DNA from: an uncultured Aquimarina sp.
GTDB lineage: Bacteria; Bacteroidota; Bacteroidia; Flavobacteriales; Flavobacteriaceae
Length of the DNA stretch: 64,000 nucleotides
Direction: 5' to 3'
Assembly (NCBI GenBank): GCA_947503835.1
Contig: CANNFM010000017.1
Span: forward strand, 1-64,000
Below the pieces are notes generated by a model. The model had not been told where the DNA came from, searched no databases, and saw only the letters and a list, made by a program, of their open reading frames with translations. A program made the translations under genes and the position numbers. Positions 26,428 through 35,398 of this stretch are shown piece after piece; the first letter of the stretch is position 1; every line of letters begins with the position of its first letter.

Positions 26428-26572
26428 ATAATTAAAACACGTAAGTAAAAGGGGCTTGCACTATAAAGTTTTATTAATAATGATTCTAAATAATAATTCA
26501 AACGTATTAAAAACTGCTATTGTTCTTTAGGCACACTTTTTGCTTATATTTACACACACAATAATCTACACA

Positions 26573-27835
26573 ATGTCTAAAAGAGGTAAACTATTCTTAT
26601 TCTTTTCTTTTCTTAGTATTCATAGCTTTTTTTTCTCGCAATCTACTGTTATTGATACTTTTCAGGCCGATCACATCAGAACAGTTCAATTGATTTCGGA
26701 TTCAGAATTTGCCGGGATACCAATACTCAAACTTGGCCAACCCCTTCGTATCACTTTTGATGACATTAATGGAGACGAAGCCGATTATTACTATAGAATA
26801 ACACATCACAATTTTGATTGGTCCCCATCTTCATTATATAAAAATGAGTATTTAGATGGTTTTGATGAAGTTAGAATTGTAAACTACGAGAATTCATTTA
26901 ATACATTACAAATGTATAGTAATTATACATTAAACATTCCCAATGAAGATACCAGAAGATTAAAGGTAAGTGGAAACTATACAATAGAAATCTATAACGA
27001 TGATGATGAAATTGTAATACTAAAAAAGTTTATAGTTATCGAAAAACTGGCAAGCGTAAAGGTCTATACCAAAAGATCTCGTGACTTAAACTATATCAAC
27101 TCTAAACAATCTGTACAATTTGAGATAAACTCTCCAAATGAAATCCTAAGAAACCCTAAGAGGACAGTAAAAACTCTGGTAATGCAGAATAACGATATAA
27201 AACAAAGCATAACCAACCTTGTCCCTCAGTTTACGATTGCAAATGCATTAGTGTACAAATATGATCAAGAATCAAGTTTCTGGGGAGGAAATGAATACCT
27301 ATCATTTGACAGCAAAGACATACGAGCTTCAACAGTAAGTACACGCAGCATCGAATTAAAAGATATTTACCACAATTACCTATACACCAACATAGTAAGA
27401 GCTAATAGAAGATACACCTACAACCCAGATATTAATGGCAATTATGTTATTCGTAATCTGGGTGCAGAAAACAATGCTACTCAAGCAGATTATGTTTGGA
27501 TGCATTTTTACCTGGAATGTTATGAACCTTTAGATGGTGGTGAAATTCATATCTACGGCAATTTCAATAATTTCACATTGGATGATTCTACACGAATGCA
27601 ATACGATAAAGAAAAAGCGATATACCACACCAAAAGATTATTTAAGCAAGGGTTCTATAATTACAAATATGTTCTTTTACGACCAGACGGAACTATAGAC
27701 CCGGGATTCATAAGTGGTAATTTTGATGAAACTGAAAACGAATACACTGTAATACCCTACTACCGTGCTCCTAACGGTCGTTATGATAGAGCTATCGGAA
27801 AAGGAACAAACAGCTCTGTCAACATAACAAACTAA
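26573..27835 (+). CDS. Type IX secretion system plug-like protein (DUF5103)
   Basis: The ATG at 26573 (MSKRGKLFLFFSFLS) gives a clean signal peptide. An upstream TTG at 26540 adds only a hydrophobic lead and is rejected. The mature 420-residue protein shows the DUF5103 pattern: GQPLRITFDDINGDEADYYY, RITHHNFDWSPSSLYKNEYL and a carbohydrate-binding-like C-terminal section (GEIHIYGNFNNF, FKQGFYNYKYV). The Plug protein of Flavobacterium johnsoniae gates the SprA translocon from the periplasmic side. It is alone on its strand and divergent from nqrA. Confidence 0.88.
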   Translation: MSKRGKLFLFFSFLSIHSFFFSQSTVIDTFQADHIRTVQLISDSEFAGIPILKLGQPLRITFDDINGDEADYYYRITHHNFDWSPSSLYKNEYLDGFDEVRIVNYENSFNTLQMYSNYTLNIPNEDTRRLKVSGNYTIEIYNDDDEIVILKKFIVIEKLASVKVYTKRSRDLNYINSKQSVQFEINSPNEILRNPKRTVKTLVMQNNDIKQSITNLVPQFTIANALVYKYDQESSFWGGNEYLSFDSKDIRASTVSTRSIELKDIYHNYLYTNIVRANRRYTYNPDINGNYVIRNLGAENNATQADYVWMHFYLECYEPLDGGEIHIYGNFNNFTLDDSTRMQYDKEKAIYHTKRLFKQGFYNYKYVLLRPDGTIDPGFISGNFDETENEYTVIPYYRAPNGRYDRAIGKGTNSSVNITN

Positions 27836-27913
27836 ATAACATTCGATTATTTTTTGGAGTATAACAAACTCCTTCTATTTTAGCAAAACGGTACTGCTAA
27901 ACAGCTACACATA

Positions 27914-29068
27914 ATGAAAGAAAAGGGGAGATTTCTAAAACAATACAGAGGAGATGAATGTCTTAATTGTGGAGTACCACTAGACATGATTGACCGTTAT
28001 TGCCATCATTGCGGACAGATTAACACCACAAAAAAATTATCGTTAAAGGATTTTTTTAATGAATTCTTTGCTAGTATTTTTTCATATGATTCTCGACTAA
28101 GACACACTATTGTTGCTTTATTATTCAGTCCCGGAAAAATTTCTAAAGATTATATCGAAGGTAAACGAATTCGGTACGCTAACCCTTTTCGGTTTTATCT
28201 AAGTGTTTCTATCATATTTTTCATTATTTACGGGTTATTCATTGATTTTGATGGGTTTAGCGCAAAAATAAAAGATGATGTTTCAAAAGGAAAAATAGCA
28301 TACAGCGAGATAAAGGGAACCATCTCGATGGATGATTCGTTAAAGCAAAAAATTAGCACCCAAATATCAAATACGCCTGGTCTTTCTAAATCTAATAAAG
28401 AAAAAATTAATCAAGAAATCCAAAAAGCGAATGAACTTGATTTCCTTGGTAAAAAAGAAAACGAACCAGAAGAAATTATGTATTACTCGCAATCACAGAT
28501 TGATACTATGAATCTTGTTCGTAAAGTAACAAAGCTTTGGTTTATGTATGGCGATTATTACAATAAAACAAATGAAGAATCTACTTACAGAGCATTAACA
28601 GACTTAAAACACACAAAAAATCGACTTAATAGATACGTTTATCACCGAGCAATAAAAACAAGTAGCATTGACGATAATTATGGGCAAGAATTATTAGAAT
28701 TTATCTTCAGTAAATTACCGTTTATTATATTCTTCTTCCTTCCTTTCTTTGCATTAGCAATATGGCTACTATATATTAGAAGGTCATATAATTACATGGA
28801 GCATTTAGTGTTTATATTTCACACACAAACCATCTTCTTTATATTAATCGGAATAGCAATCCTGTTTGATCAAATTACCCAAAGCAGCACTACATTTGGT
28901 ATCACTATGCTTGTATTTCTATTTTACCTTTACAAAGCAATGCGAAAGTTCTATAATCAAGGTAGAGTGAAAACTATTGTTAAATTCCTGTTAGTAAATG
29001 TTTTATTTTTTATATTAGCGGTTATAGGTTCTGTAATTACGATTGCAGGTTCAATTTTCATATTTTAA
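27914..29068 (+). CDS. DUF3667 membrane protein with zinc ribbon
   Basis: The 384-residue protein begins with a zinc-ribbon (CLNCG at 16-20 and CHHCGQ at about 32-37). It then has the DUF3667 signature LSLKDFFNEFFASIF and SRLRHTIVALLFSPGKIS, a first helix after NPFRFYLSVSIIFF, a charged loop of about 130 residues, and four C-terminal membrane helices. The role is unknown. In related genomes such proteins often stand near peptidases or phosphatases. The gene overlaps nothing and is followed one base later by apaG. Confidence 0.85.
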   Translation: MKEKGRFLKQYRGDECLNCGVPLDMIDRYCHHCGQINTTKKLSLKDFFNEFFASIFSYDSRLRHTIVALLFSPGKISKDYIEGKRIRYANPFRFYLSVSIIFFIIYGLFIDFDGFSAKIKDDVSKGKIAYSEIKGTISMDDSLKQKISTQISNTPGLSKSNKEKINQEIQKANELDFLGKKENEPEEIMYYSQSQIDTMNLVRKVTKLWFMYGDYYNKTNEESTYRALTDLKHTKNRLNRYVYHRAIKTSSIDDNYGQELLEFIFSKLPFIIFFFLPFFALAIWLLYIRRSYNYMEHLVFIFHTQTIFFILIGIAILFDQITQSSTTFGITMLVFLFYLYKAMRKFYNQGRVKTIVKFLLVNVLFFILAVIGSVITIAGSIFIF

Positions 29069-29069
29069 G

Positions 29070-29456
29070 ATGGTTCAACAAATTACCAGTGGCATAAGGA
29101 TTTCGGTGGATACCACCTTCGAAGGAACGTTCTACAAGAACTATAAGATTCATTTTGCCTTTGGTTACCGTATTACTATAGAAAATCAAAGTAAAGACTC
29201 GGTACAGCTTACCTCTCGTTTCTGGGAAATTAAAGATTCTTTAAACAATACCGAAATTGTAGAAGGTGAAGGTGTAATTGGTAAAAAACCTGTTTTAAAA
29301 CCTGGAGAATCACACACATACAATAGTGGATGCCTACTAAGTTCGCCTTTTGGATCAATGAAAGGGCATTATAACATGGTAAACTTTACTTCGACTCGAA
29401 AATTTAAAGTACTAATCCCTGGATTTAAACTAAGCGCACCTTTTGCACTTAACTAA
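29070..29456 (+). CDS. apaG: ApaG-domain protein
   Basis: The 128-residue protein starts at ATG 29070, one base after the DUF3667 stop; a longer frame from 29043 lies inside the preceding gene. The single ApaG fold (an FN3-like sandwich) is complete: FGYRITIENQSKDSVQL, SRFWEIKDS, VEGEGVIGKKPVLKPG, and a C-terminal GHYNMVN with the conserved Gly-His-Tyr. ApaG has been linked to Co2+/Mg2+ efflux and stress in E. coli, but its biochemical role is unsettled. It ends 8 bases inside the convergent next gene. Confidence 0.9.
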   Translation: MVQQITSGIRISVDTTFEGTFYKNYKIHFAFGYRITIENQSKDSVQLTSRFWEIKDSLNNTEIVEGEGVIGKKPVLKPGESHTYNSGCLLSSPFGSMKGHYNMVNFTSTRKFKVLIPGFKLSAPFALN

Positions 29457-30441
29457 TAATTCTCTTTACAAGATCAAATCTTATTTTCTTCCCATGCTGT
29501 TCTATATGACAATATTTACAATTTGAGTCATACACAAAATAATATTCTTCAGACACATTAAATGAATGCTTTGTTACCTCGAATAATCCTCTAAAATCCT
29601 CTTCTCCATATTCGGTATACCTAATTATTTCATATAAATTTCCTTCTAAAGAATTATTTAACTTAAAATATGCACTACTCCCTATACCTGAAAGAAAATG
29701 AGCATTTTTTATAAGACTGCTTGAATTCTTATGATGATCCCTTTTAATCTCTGGAATATTTTTATCGAAATAATTGGTAAGATTTTCTCTAAAAACTGAT
29801 CCTGGATATGTAGTCAATTTTCCATTCTCGACTTGGTAAATAGGGTTATCCCCAGAAGCTTTTTCAACATTACCCAAAGGACTCGGAGTAAACAATTTAT
29901 TACGCAATAAAGGTTTCTTGATTTTAGCATGATCGGTCCCTGCCAAAATCGTATCGGTCACTATACGAGAACAATTACTTCCATCTTTTCCAAAAGCTCG
30001 ATATGGGATACTCCCTTTTTCCTGGACAGATAACACAAATTTTTTTGCTTTTTCATAATAAATATGATCACAAACCGAGGCAACTAACCGTCCCGACCCA
30101 TGAGTTTTATGGGGATTTGCTTCTAACCACAGTAAAAATTTATCTACATTATCTAATTTTAAATCAGAGGTAAATGTAGCATCAAAAGGAATCTCTAGCT
30201 CTACATCGGTAACTGCACTACGCACCCGACCATATCCTTGAGGGGTAATATATCGTCCAAAATCATAATAGTCTGCCCTACCAGTTTTATTGTCGATCAG
30301 TACAAATGCTGCATGACCAGCTTTAATATAGTCATGTTTTCCCAATCCAAGAGCCAGAAGCACTTTGGTTGAAGATTCATCAGAGTGTTTTACAAATGTA
30401 TCAGGAAAGGCAAGTGAAATTATTTTACCTGTGTAATTCAA
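29449..30441 (-). CDS. Conserved hypothetical protein, possibly DUF6695-like
   Basis: The 330-residue protein uses a TTG start at 30441; a TAA lies two codons upstream and no early ATG exists, so this start is forced. The N-terminal half shows AGHAAFVLID, YYDFGRYITPQGYGR, DHIYYEKAKKF and GKDGSNCSRIVTDT, which together put a His, an Asp and a Cys in positions like those of a papain/NlpC-type cysteine enzyme. That is only a suggestion. I remember similar flavobacterial proteins as DUF6695 but cannot verify this. It overlaps apaG tail-to-tail by 8 bases. Confidence 0.65.
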   Translation of the reverse strand: MNYTGKIISLAFPDTFVKHSDESSTKVLLALGLGKHDYIKAGHAAFVLIDNKTGRADYYDFGRYITPQGYGRVRSAVTDVELEIPFDATFTSDLKLDNVDKFLLWLEANPHKTHGSGRLVASVCDHIYYEKAKKFVLSVQEKGSIPYRAFGKDGSNCSRIVTDTILAGTDHAKIKKPLLRNKLFTPSPLGNVEKASGDNPIYQVENGKLTTYPGSVFRENLTNYFDKNIPEIKRDHHKNSSSLIKNAHFLSGIGSSAYFKLNNSLEGNLYEIIRYTEYGEEDFRGLFEVTKHSFNVSEEYYFVYDSNCKYCHIEQHGKKIRFDLVKRIIS

Positions 30442-30466
30442 ACCTTAAAATTTAATAATGACCCTT

Positions 30467-31183
30467 TTAAGCTGTTATAGCCTCAAAAATAACTGAACTT
30501 ACTTCTTCATTTTGAAGATTCTCATATCGCATAGCAAGCTCTTCTTCGTTTTTAACAATCTGAGTAATACTTATGGTTTTTAAAAAACCGCGATCTATTT
30601 GCAAGTCTCTATCTTTATCTCCTATACCGGCATTCTTATGAAAATCCAACAACGTATCAGAAGTTAAAGTATTTTTACTTTCAAAATCAGCAAACCATTC
30701 TTCACGCATATTCTTCATCTTTTTAGTATAGAGTGTTGAAGATGACCAAATATGTGTTTCTTTCTCCAAAGAGCGAAGATGTTTTTGTTGTCCATCCCAA
30801 ACAAATTCATAAAGCAAAAGATCAGATTGCCAATTAGCAGCAACAATAGTAAATGGTTCTATACCTTTACAATCATAAAGCTCTATGGCTTCCTCTAATT
30901 GATCTGCTTCTAATAAATCTTTCACTACAACTCCTCTACTTTGTCTATATGACACCAATCTTTCATGAATTTCAAAACCTCCATTAAGTAAACAGACCAT
31001 AGTGCTTTTATCACTTACACCGATCCAGGTACCTCCTGCTAATGCATCTTTAGGAAACAACATTCTGGTTTTATTTACTTCATAGAACTCTGGAAGTAAT
31101 GTTTTTCTATTAATAGCCTCATCTCGGTTAGAGGTTAGAATGAAATTATTTTCTCGAGTAGGGATTAAAGTAACTGTACACAT
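30467..31183 (-). CDS. NRDE family protein (TANGO2-like)
   Basis: The start at 31183 is chosen because it gives MCTVTLIP, with Cys2 exposed after Met removal as in the NRDE/TANGO2 family. A longer GTG start at 31210 would bury it. The family motif NRDE is present in ILTSNRDEAI, and the GGTWIGVSDKSTMVCLLNGG stretch at about 51-70 is also typical. The family may be Ntn-type hydrolases; the substrate is unknown. It shares a 25-base gap with the downstream gene and is divergent from pruA. Confidence 0.88.
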   Translation of the reverse strand: MCTVTLIPTRENNFILTSNRDEAINRKTLLPEFYEVNKTRMLFPKDALAGGTWIGVSDKSTMVCLLNGGFEIHERLVSYRQSRGVVVKDLLEADQLEEAIELYDCKGIEPFTIVAANWQSDLLLYEFVWDGQQKHLRSLEKETHIWSSSTLYTKKMKNMREEWFADFESKNTLTSDTLLDFHKNAGIGDKDRDLQIDRGFLKTISITQIVKNEEELAMRYENLQNEEVSSVIFEAITA

Positions 31184-31283
31184 AAATTCTGGGTCGGCTA
31201 AATATCTCACAACTTACAAAAAAAAATACATACCCTGCAATGTTTATAAAAGGTTAAAATAAACGATACCCTTTTTTATTTTC

Positions 31284-31291
31284 TATCTTTG
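31284..31291 (+). promoter_or_regulatory. Candidate -7 element (TATCTTTG) of pruA
   Basis: TATCTTTG fits TAnnTTTG and lies 65 bases before the pruA ATG. No TTG at the expected -33 position is clear. Confidence 0.5.
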
Positions 31292-31355
31292 CAAACTTAA
31301 ATGACTAACTCATTAGACAAACACATCTTACTAATTTAAATTAACACATTATATT

Positions 31356-32984
31356 ATGGGAAAAGGTTTTTTTCAAGTTCCTACAGCAATAAACGAACCT
31401 ATAAAATCATATGCTCCAGGAACACCTGAAAGAGAAGAGGTTCTGGCAACATATAAAGAAATGTACAACAGTAAAATTGATGTTCCTTTATACATTAATG
31501 GTGAAGAAATCAGAACAGGAGATACTGCTACGATGGCACCTCCTCATGACCACAAACATATCTTAGGAACATACCATAAAGCTGAAAAGCAGCATATACA
31601 GAAAGCAATTGATACCGCTATTGAAGCCAGGCAAAAATGGGCTGACCTAGCCTGGGAACAAAGAGCAGCGGTTTTTTTGAGAGCAGCAGAGCTTATTGCC
31701 GGACCATACCGTGCAAAAATCAATGCAGCTACTATGTTAGCTCAATCTAAAAATATATTTCAGGCAGAAATTGATGCTGCATGTGAGTTCATAGATTTCT
31801 TACGATTTAATGTAGAATTTATGACCCAGATTTATGAAGACCAACCCGATTCTACATCTGACGCATGGAACAGATTAGAATATCGACCATTAGAAGGTTT
31901 TGTATATGCTATTACTCCGTTTAACTTTACTGCGATCTCTGGAAACCTGCCTGCCAGTGCTGCCCTTATGGGAAATACTGTAGTATGGAAACCAAGTGAC
32001 AGCCAAATCTATTCTGCAAAAGTTATTGTAGATATCTTTAGAGAAGCTGGAGTACCGGATGGTGTAATCAACGTGGTATACGGAGATCCAGTGATGATTA
32101 CAGATACCGTTTTGGCTAGTCCTGATTTTGCAGGAATCCATTTTACCGGAAGCACACACGTGTTTAAAGATATTTGGGCTAAAATAGGAACCAATATTCA
32201 TAACTATAAAACTTACCCAAGAATTGTTGGAGAAACCGGAGGTAAAGATTTTATTGTTGCTCATTCAAGTGCTAATGCAAAGCAAGTTGCTACAGGGATC
32301 TCTCGTGGAGCATTTGAGTTCCAAGGGCAAAAATGTAGTGCAGCATCCAGAGCATACATCCCAAAAAGTTTATGGGCAGATGTAGAAAAATATCTAAAAG
32401 AGGATATAAAATCCTTTAAGATGGGGTCTCCAGAAGATATGAGTAATTTTATCACTGCAGTAATACATGAAGGCTCTTTTGATAAACTGGCAAAATATAT
32501 AGACCAAGCCAAGAACGATAAGGATGCCGATATCATTGCTGGTGGTGGCTACGATAAATCCAAAGGATATTTTATTGAACCCACTGTGATCGTTGCTAAA
32601 GATCCAAAATACACTACGATGTGTACAGAATTATTTGGCCCTGTGATTACCATTTATGTCTATGATGACAATCAATGGAACGAGATGCTGAAATTAGTTG
32701 ACGGAACGAGTGAATACGCACTTACAGGTGCAATTTTCTCTACAGATCGTTATGCGGCAGCAGAGGCCACTAAGGCTTTAGAAAACTGTGCAGGAAACTT
32801 CTATATCAATGATAAATGTACCGGGGCTGTTGTAGGACAACAACCATTTGGTGGTGCCAGAGCATCCGGAACTAATGATAAAGCGGGCTCATACCTCAAC
32901 TTATTACGTTGGGTTTCTCCTCGTATGATTAAAGAAACTTTTGTTTCTCCCAAAGATTACCGATATCCATTCTTGGGAGAATAG
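31356..32984 (+). CDS. pruA: L-glutamate gamma-semialdehyde dehydrogenase (P5C dehydrogenase)
   Basis: The 542-residue aldehyde dehydrogenase oxidises glutamate semialdehyde to glutamate with NAD+, the second step of proline breakdown. Catalytic elements are visible: AITPFNFTAISGNLP, VWKPSD, HFTGSTHVF, the general-base Glu in VGETGGKDF and the nucleophile Cys in FQGQKCSAASR. PFGGARASGTNDKAG at the end is also diagnostic. Length matches the stand-alone long form (about 540). No proline dehydrogenase gene is adjacent. A strong terminator follows. Confidence 0.96.
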   Translation: MGKGFFQVPTAINEPIKSYAPGTPEREEVLATYKEMYNSKIDVPLYINGEEIRTGDTATMAPPHDHKHILGTYHKAEKQHIQKAIDTAIEARQKWADLAWEQRAAVFLRAAELIAGPYRAKINAATMLAQSKNIFQAEIDAACEFIDFLRFNVEFMTQIYEDQPDSTSDAWNRLEYRPLEGFVYAITPFNFTAISGNLPASAALMGNTVVWKPSDSQIYSAKVIVDIFREAGVPDGVINVVYGDPVMITDTVLASPDFAGIHFTGSTHVFKDIWAKIGTNIHNYKTYPRIVGETGGKDFIVAHSSANAKQVATGISRGAFEFQGQKCSAASRAYIPKSLWADVEKYLKEDIKSFKMGSPEDMSNFITAVIHEGSFDKLAKYIDQAKNDKDADIIAGGGYDKSKGYFIEPTVIVAKDPKYTTMCTELFGPVITIYVYDDNQWNEMLKLVDGTSEYALTGAIFSTDRYAAAEATKALENCAGNFYINDKCTGAVVGQQPFGGARASGTNDKAGSYLNLLRWVSPRMIKETFVSPKDYRYPFLGE

Positions 32985-33002
32985 TTTTAAATATATAATT
33001 TT

Positions 33003-33029
33003 AAAAAGCGCCAATTGGCGCTTTTTTTT
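33003..33029 (+). terminator. Rho-independent terminator of pruA
   Basis: AAAAAGCGCC and GGCGCTTTTT form a 10-base stem with an AATT loop, followed by a T run, directly after pruA. Confidence 0.9.
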
Positions 33030-33046
33030 AACCTCAATCATTGATT

Positions 33047-33514
33047 ATGGAAATCGTTATTCGTTCTGCAAAAAAAGAAGATCTACCCACCCTTCTTGAT
33101 TTTGAGCAAAAAATCATAGAAGCCGAACTCCCCATGGATCCAACACTCAAAACCGAAGAAAGAATAAATTACTACGATATAGGAGCGTATATTACTTCTG
33201 ATCATACCGAAGTTGTTGTTGCCGAAATTGATAATGAAATTGTAGGTAGTGGTTATGGACAAATTAGGGATAGACTAGACTATTTCAAACAAAAGCAATT
33301 AGGGTACATTGGTTTTATGTATGTTAAAGAAGCCCATCGCGGCAAGGGAGTTAGCCAAAAAATAATTCAATATTTATACGATTGGTTCAAAACCAAAGAC
33401 CTTGAAGAAATTCGACTTACGGTATATGACAAAAACCCAAGAGCCATAAGAGCTTATGAAAAAGTAGGTTTTGAAAAGCACCTGATCGAGATGCGGATAA
33501 ATTTAAAAGACTAA
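33047..33514 (+). CDS. GNAT family N-acetyltransferase
   Basis: The 155-residue protein starts at ATG 33047 (MEIVIRSAKKEDLP); an in-frame TTG at 33041 is only two codons longer. It carries the GNAT core: IVGSGYGQIRD, GFMYVKEAHRGKGVSQKIIQYL with the acetyl-CoA loop, IRLTVYDKNPRAIRAYEKVGFE and the closing LIEMRI strand. The substrate is unknown. Its stop overlaps the end of the convergent rsmG gene by 4 bases. Confidence 0.9.
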   Translation: MEIVIRSAKKEDLPTLLDFEQKIIEAELPMDPTLKTEERINYYDIGAYITSDHTEVVVAEIDNEIVGSGYGQIRDRLDYFKQKQLGYIGFMYVKEAHRGKGVSQKIIQYLYDWFKTKDLEEIRLTVYDKNPRAIRAYEKVGFEKHLIEMRINLKD

Positions 33515-34140
33515 GACTTATATTTTAAAGGCAAATACACTACTTTCTTAGTTTCAAAAAACTCTCCTTCAAAGTAATCCGAGAGATTATGTTGTATTGC
33601 TTTTGGAAACAAAGCCAGTTCTTCGGTTAAATCCCCTCCTTTTAAGTACAAAATACCATTTTTAAGGTCGTGATTACTTTTCTTAGCTATATTTTTACGC
33701 ACCCATTTTACAAAATCAGGCATATTAGTAACTGCCCGGCTCACTATAAAATCAAAGCGATCGTCAAAAGTCCCCGCCCTTCGCTGTGCGGCTTTTACAT
33801 TTTTGAGATCTAATGCTTTGGCAACCTCGTTTACAACTTTAATTTTTTTGGCAATAACATCTACTAAATAAAATTGTGTTTCTGGATACAGAATTGCTAA
33901 AGGAATCCCAGGGAATCCACCTCCAGTACCTACATCTAATATATGTGCCCCTGGCTTAAATTGCATTATTTTTGCAATAGCCAATGAATGTAAAACATGT
34001 CGTTCATACAAAGATTCGATATCTTTACGAGAAATCACATTAATTTTAGCATTCCATTCTTCATATAGTCCTCCTAGCAGAGAAAACTGTTCTTGTTGTT
34101 CTTCGGTAAGATCAGGAAAGTATTTTAGCAGAATATTCAT
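33511..34140 (-). CDS. rsmG: 16S rRNA (guanine527-N7)-methyltransferase
   Basis: The 209-residue GidB family enzyme shows the SAM-binding loop HILDVGTGGGFPGIPLAILYP at about 65-85, the Asp at YLVDVIAKKIKV, and FDFIVSRAVTNM at about 128-139. The N-terminal WNAKINVISRKDIESLYERHVLHSLAI block is the family hallmark. It modifies G527 of 16S rRNA (E. coli numbering); loss gives low-level streptomycin resistance in other bacteria. It is a single gene, divergent from the desaturase. Confidence 0.96.
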   Translation of the reverse strand: MNILLKYFPDLTEEQQEQFSLLGGLYEEWNAKINVISRKDIESLYERHVLHSLAIAKIMQFKPGAHILDVGTGGGFPGIPLAILYPETQFYLVDVIAKKIKVVNEVAKALDLKNVKAAQRRAGTFDDRFDFIVSRAVTNMPDFVKWVRKNIAKKSNHDLKNGILYLKGGDLTEELALFPKAIQHNLSDYFEGEFFETKKVVYLPLKYKS

Positions 34141-34274
34141 TTAGAAACAATTAAAGCGCAAAAATACACGTTAAGTTTATATATTTTAGGTTTTTTAAGA
34201 ACTTAAAAAAATATAAATACCTAACTTTACCAACAATATAATCAGGAAAGCTTCTGATTGATAGAAAGAGATTT

Positions 34275-35378
34275 ATGACAACACCCCAAGTAAAATTTAG
34301 TACCGCTGATTCTGCCAAGTTTTTCAGAACACTGAACAAACGTGTTAATCAGTACTTTAAAGAAAATAATATTAAGAGAACAGGAAACTGGCGATTACAT
34401 TTGAAAACAATGGTAATGTTTTCTCTTTTTTTAACTCCATATTTTCTAATTCTTACCCTAAACATCTCTCAATGGTGGATGTTATTATTAACCATAATAA
34501 TGGGCGTAGGTATGGCCGGAGTAGGAATGAATGTAATGCATGATGGTAATCATGGTTCGTATTCTTCAAAAAAATGGATTAACAAATTAATGGGAAACTC
34601 CATCTATATCTTAGCTGGTAATGTTTATAATTGGCAGGTACAGCATAATGTTTTACACCACACCTATACCAATATTCATGGTCATGATGAAGATATGGAT
34701 GCAGGTAGAGTAATTCGTTTTACAGAGCATGCAGAATGGAGACGTTTTCACAAGTTTCAGCATTATTATTCTGTATTTCTATATGGGTTGCTAACCTTTA
34801 ACTGGGCACTAACCACAGATTTTAAACAAACCAAAAACTATCTTGCTCGTAAGCTTTCTTATGGAAAATTACCAAGCCCATTAAAACAATGGAGTACAAT
34901 AGTAGTTACCAAAACGATTTATGTATTGATATGGATTGTGATCCCAATGGTATTCATGTCTATAGCATGGTGGAAGATTTTACTAGGCTTCTTCATTATG
35001 CATTATGTTGCCGGATTGATATTAAGCATTGTATTTCAACTAGCACATATGGTAAAAGAAGCAGATATGCCTTTGCCAGACAAAACAGGAAATATGAAAA
35101 ATACCTGGGCGATTCACCAACTGTTCACCACAGTTAATTTTTCAACAAAAAACAGATTAGTAAATTGGTTTACTGGTGGATTAAACCATCAAGTGGAACA
35201 CCACATTTTTCCACATATAAGCCATGTTCATTATACCAAGATTTCCAAAATCGTTAAACAGACTGCTTTAGAATTTAATTTGCCCTACAACGAATATAAA
35301 ACCACACGTAAGGCAATTATTTCTCATTTCAAACACTTAAAAGAGATGGGAATGAAGCCTGCTGTAATACAATCATAA
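34275..35378 (+). CDS. Membrane fatty acid desaturase
   Basis: The 367-residue di-iron enzyme has all three His boxes: HDGNH at 89-93, HNVLHH at 124-129, and HQVEHH at 305-310. Four hydrophobic helices are placed as expected between boxes (about 46-66, 70-86, 215-235, 237-258). The GLNHQVEHHIFPHISHVHY end is typical of front-end or acyl-CoA/acyl-lipid desaturases of Bacteroidota. It likely sets membrane lipid unsaturation; the double-bond position cannot be told. It is 20 bases upstream of the aminotransferase. Confidence 0.92.
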   Translation: MTTPQVKFSTADSAKFFRTLNKRVNQYFKENNIKRTGNWRLHLKTMVMFSLFLTPYFLILTLNISQWWMLLLTIIMGVGMAGVGMNVMHDGNHGSYSSKKWINKLMGNSIYILAGNVYNWQVQHNVLHHTYTNIHGHDEDMDAGRVIRFTEHAEWRRFHKFQHYYSVFLYGLLTFNWALTTDFKQTKNYLARKLSYGKLPSPLKQWSTIVVTKTIYVLIWIVIPMVFMSIAWWKILLGFFIMHYVAGLILSIVFQLAHMVKEADMPLPDKTGNMKNTWAIHQLFTTVNFSTKNRLVNWFTGGLNHQVEHHIFPHISHVHYTKISKIVKQTALEFNLPYNEYKTTRKAIISHFKHLKEMGMKPAVIQS

Positions 35379-35398
35379 CTTTTATTTACCAATTAAAA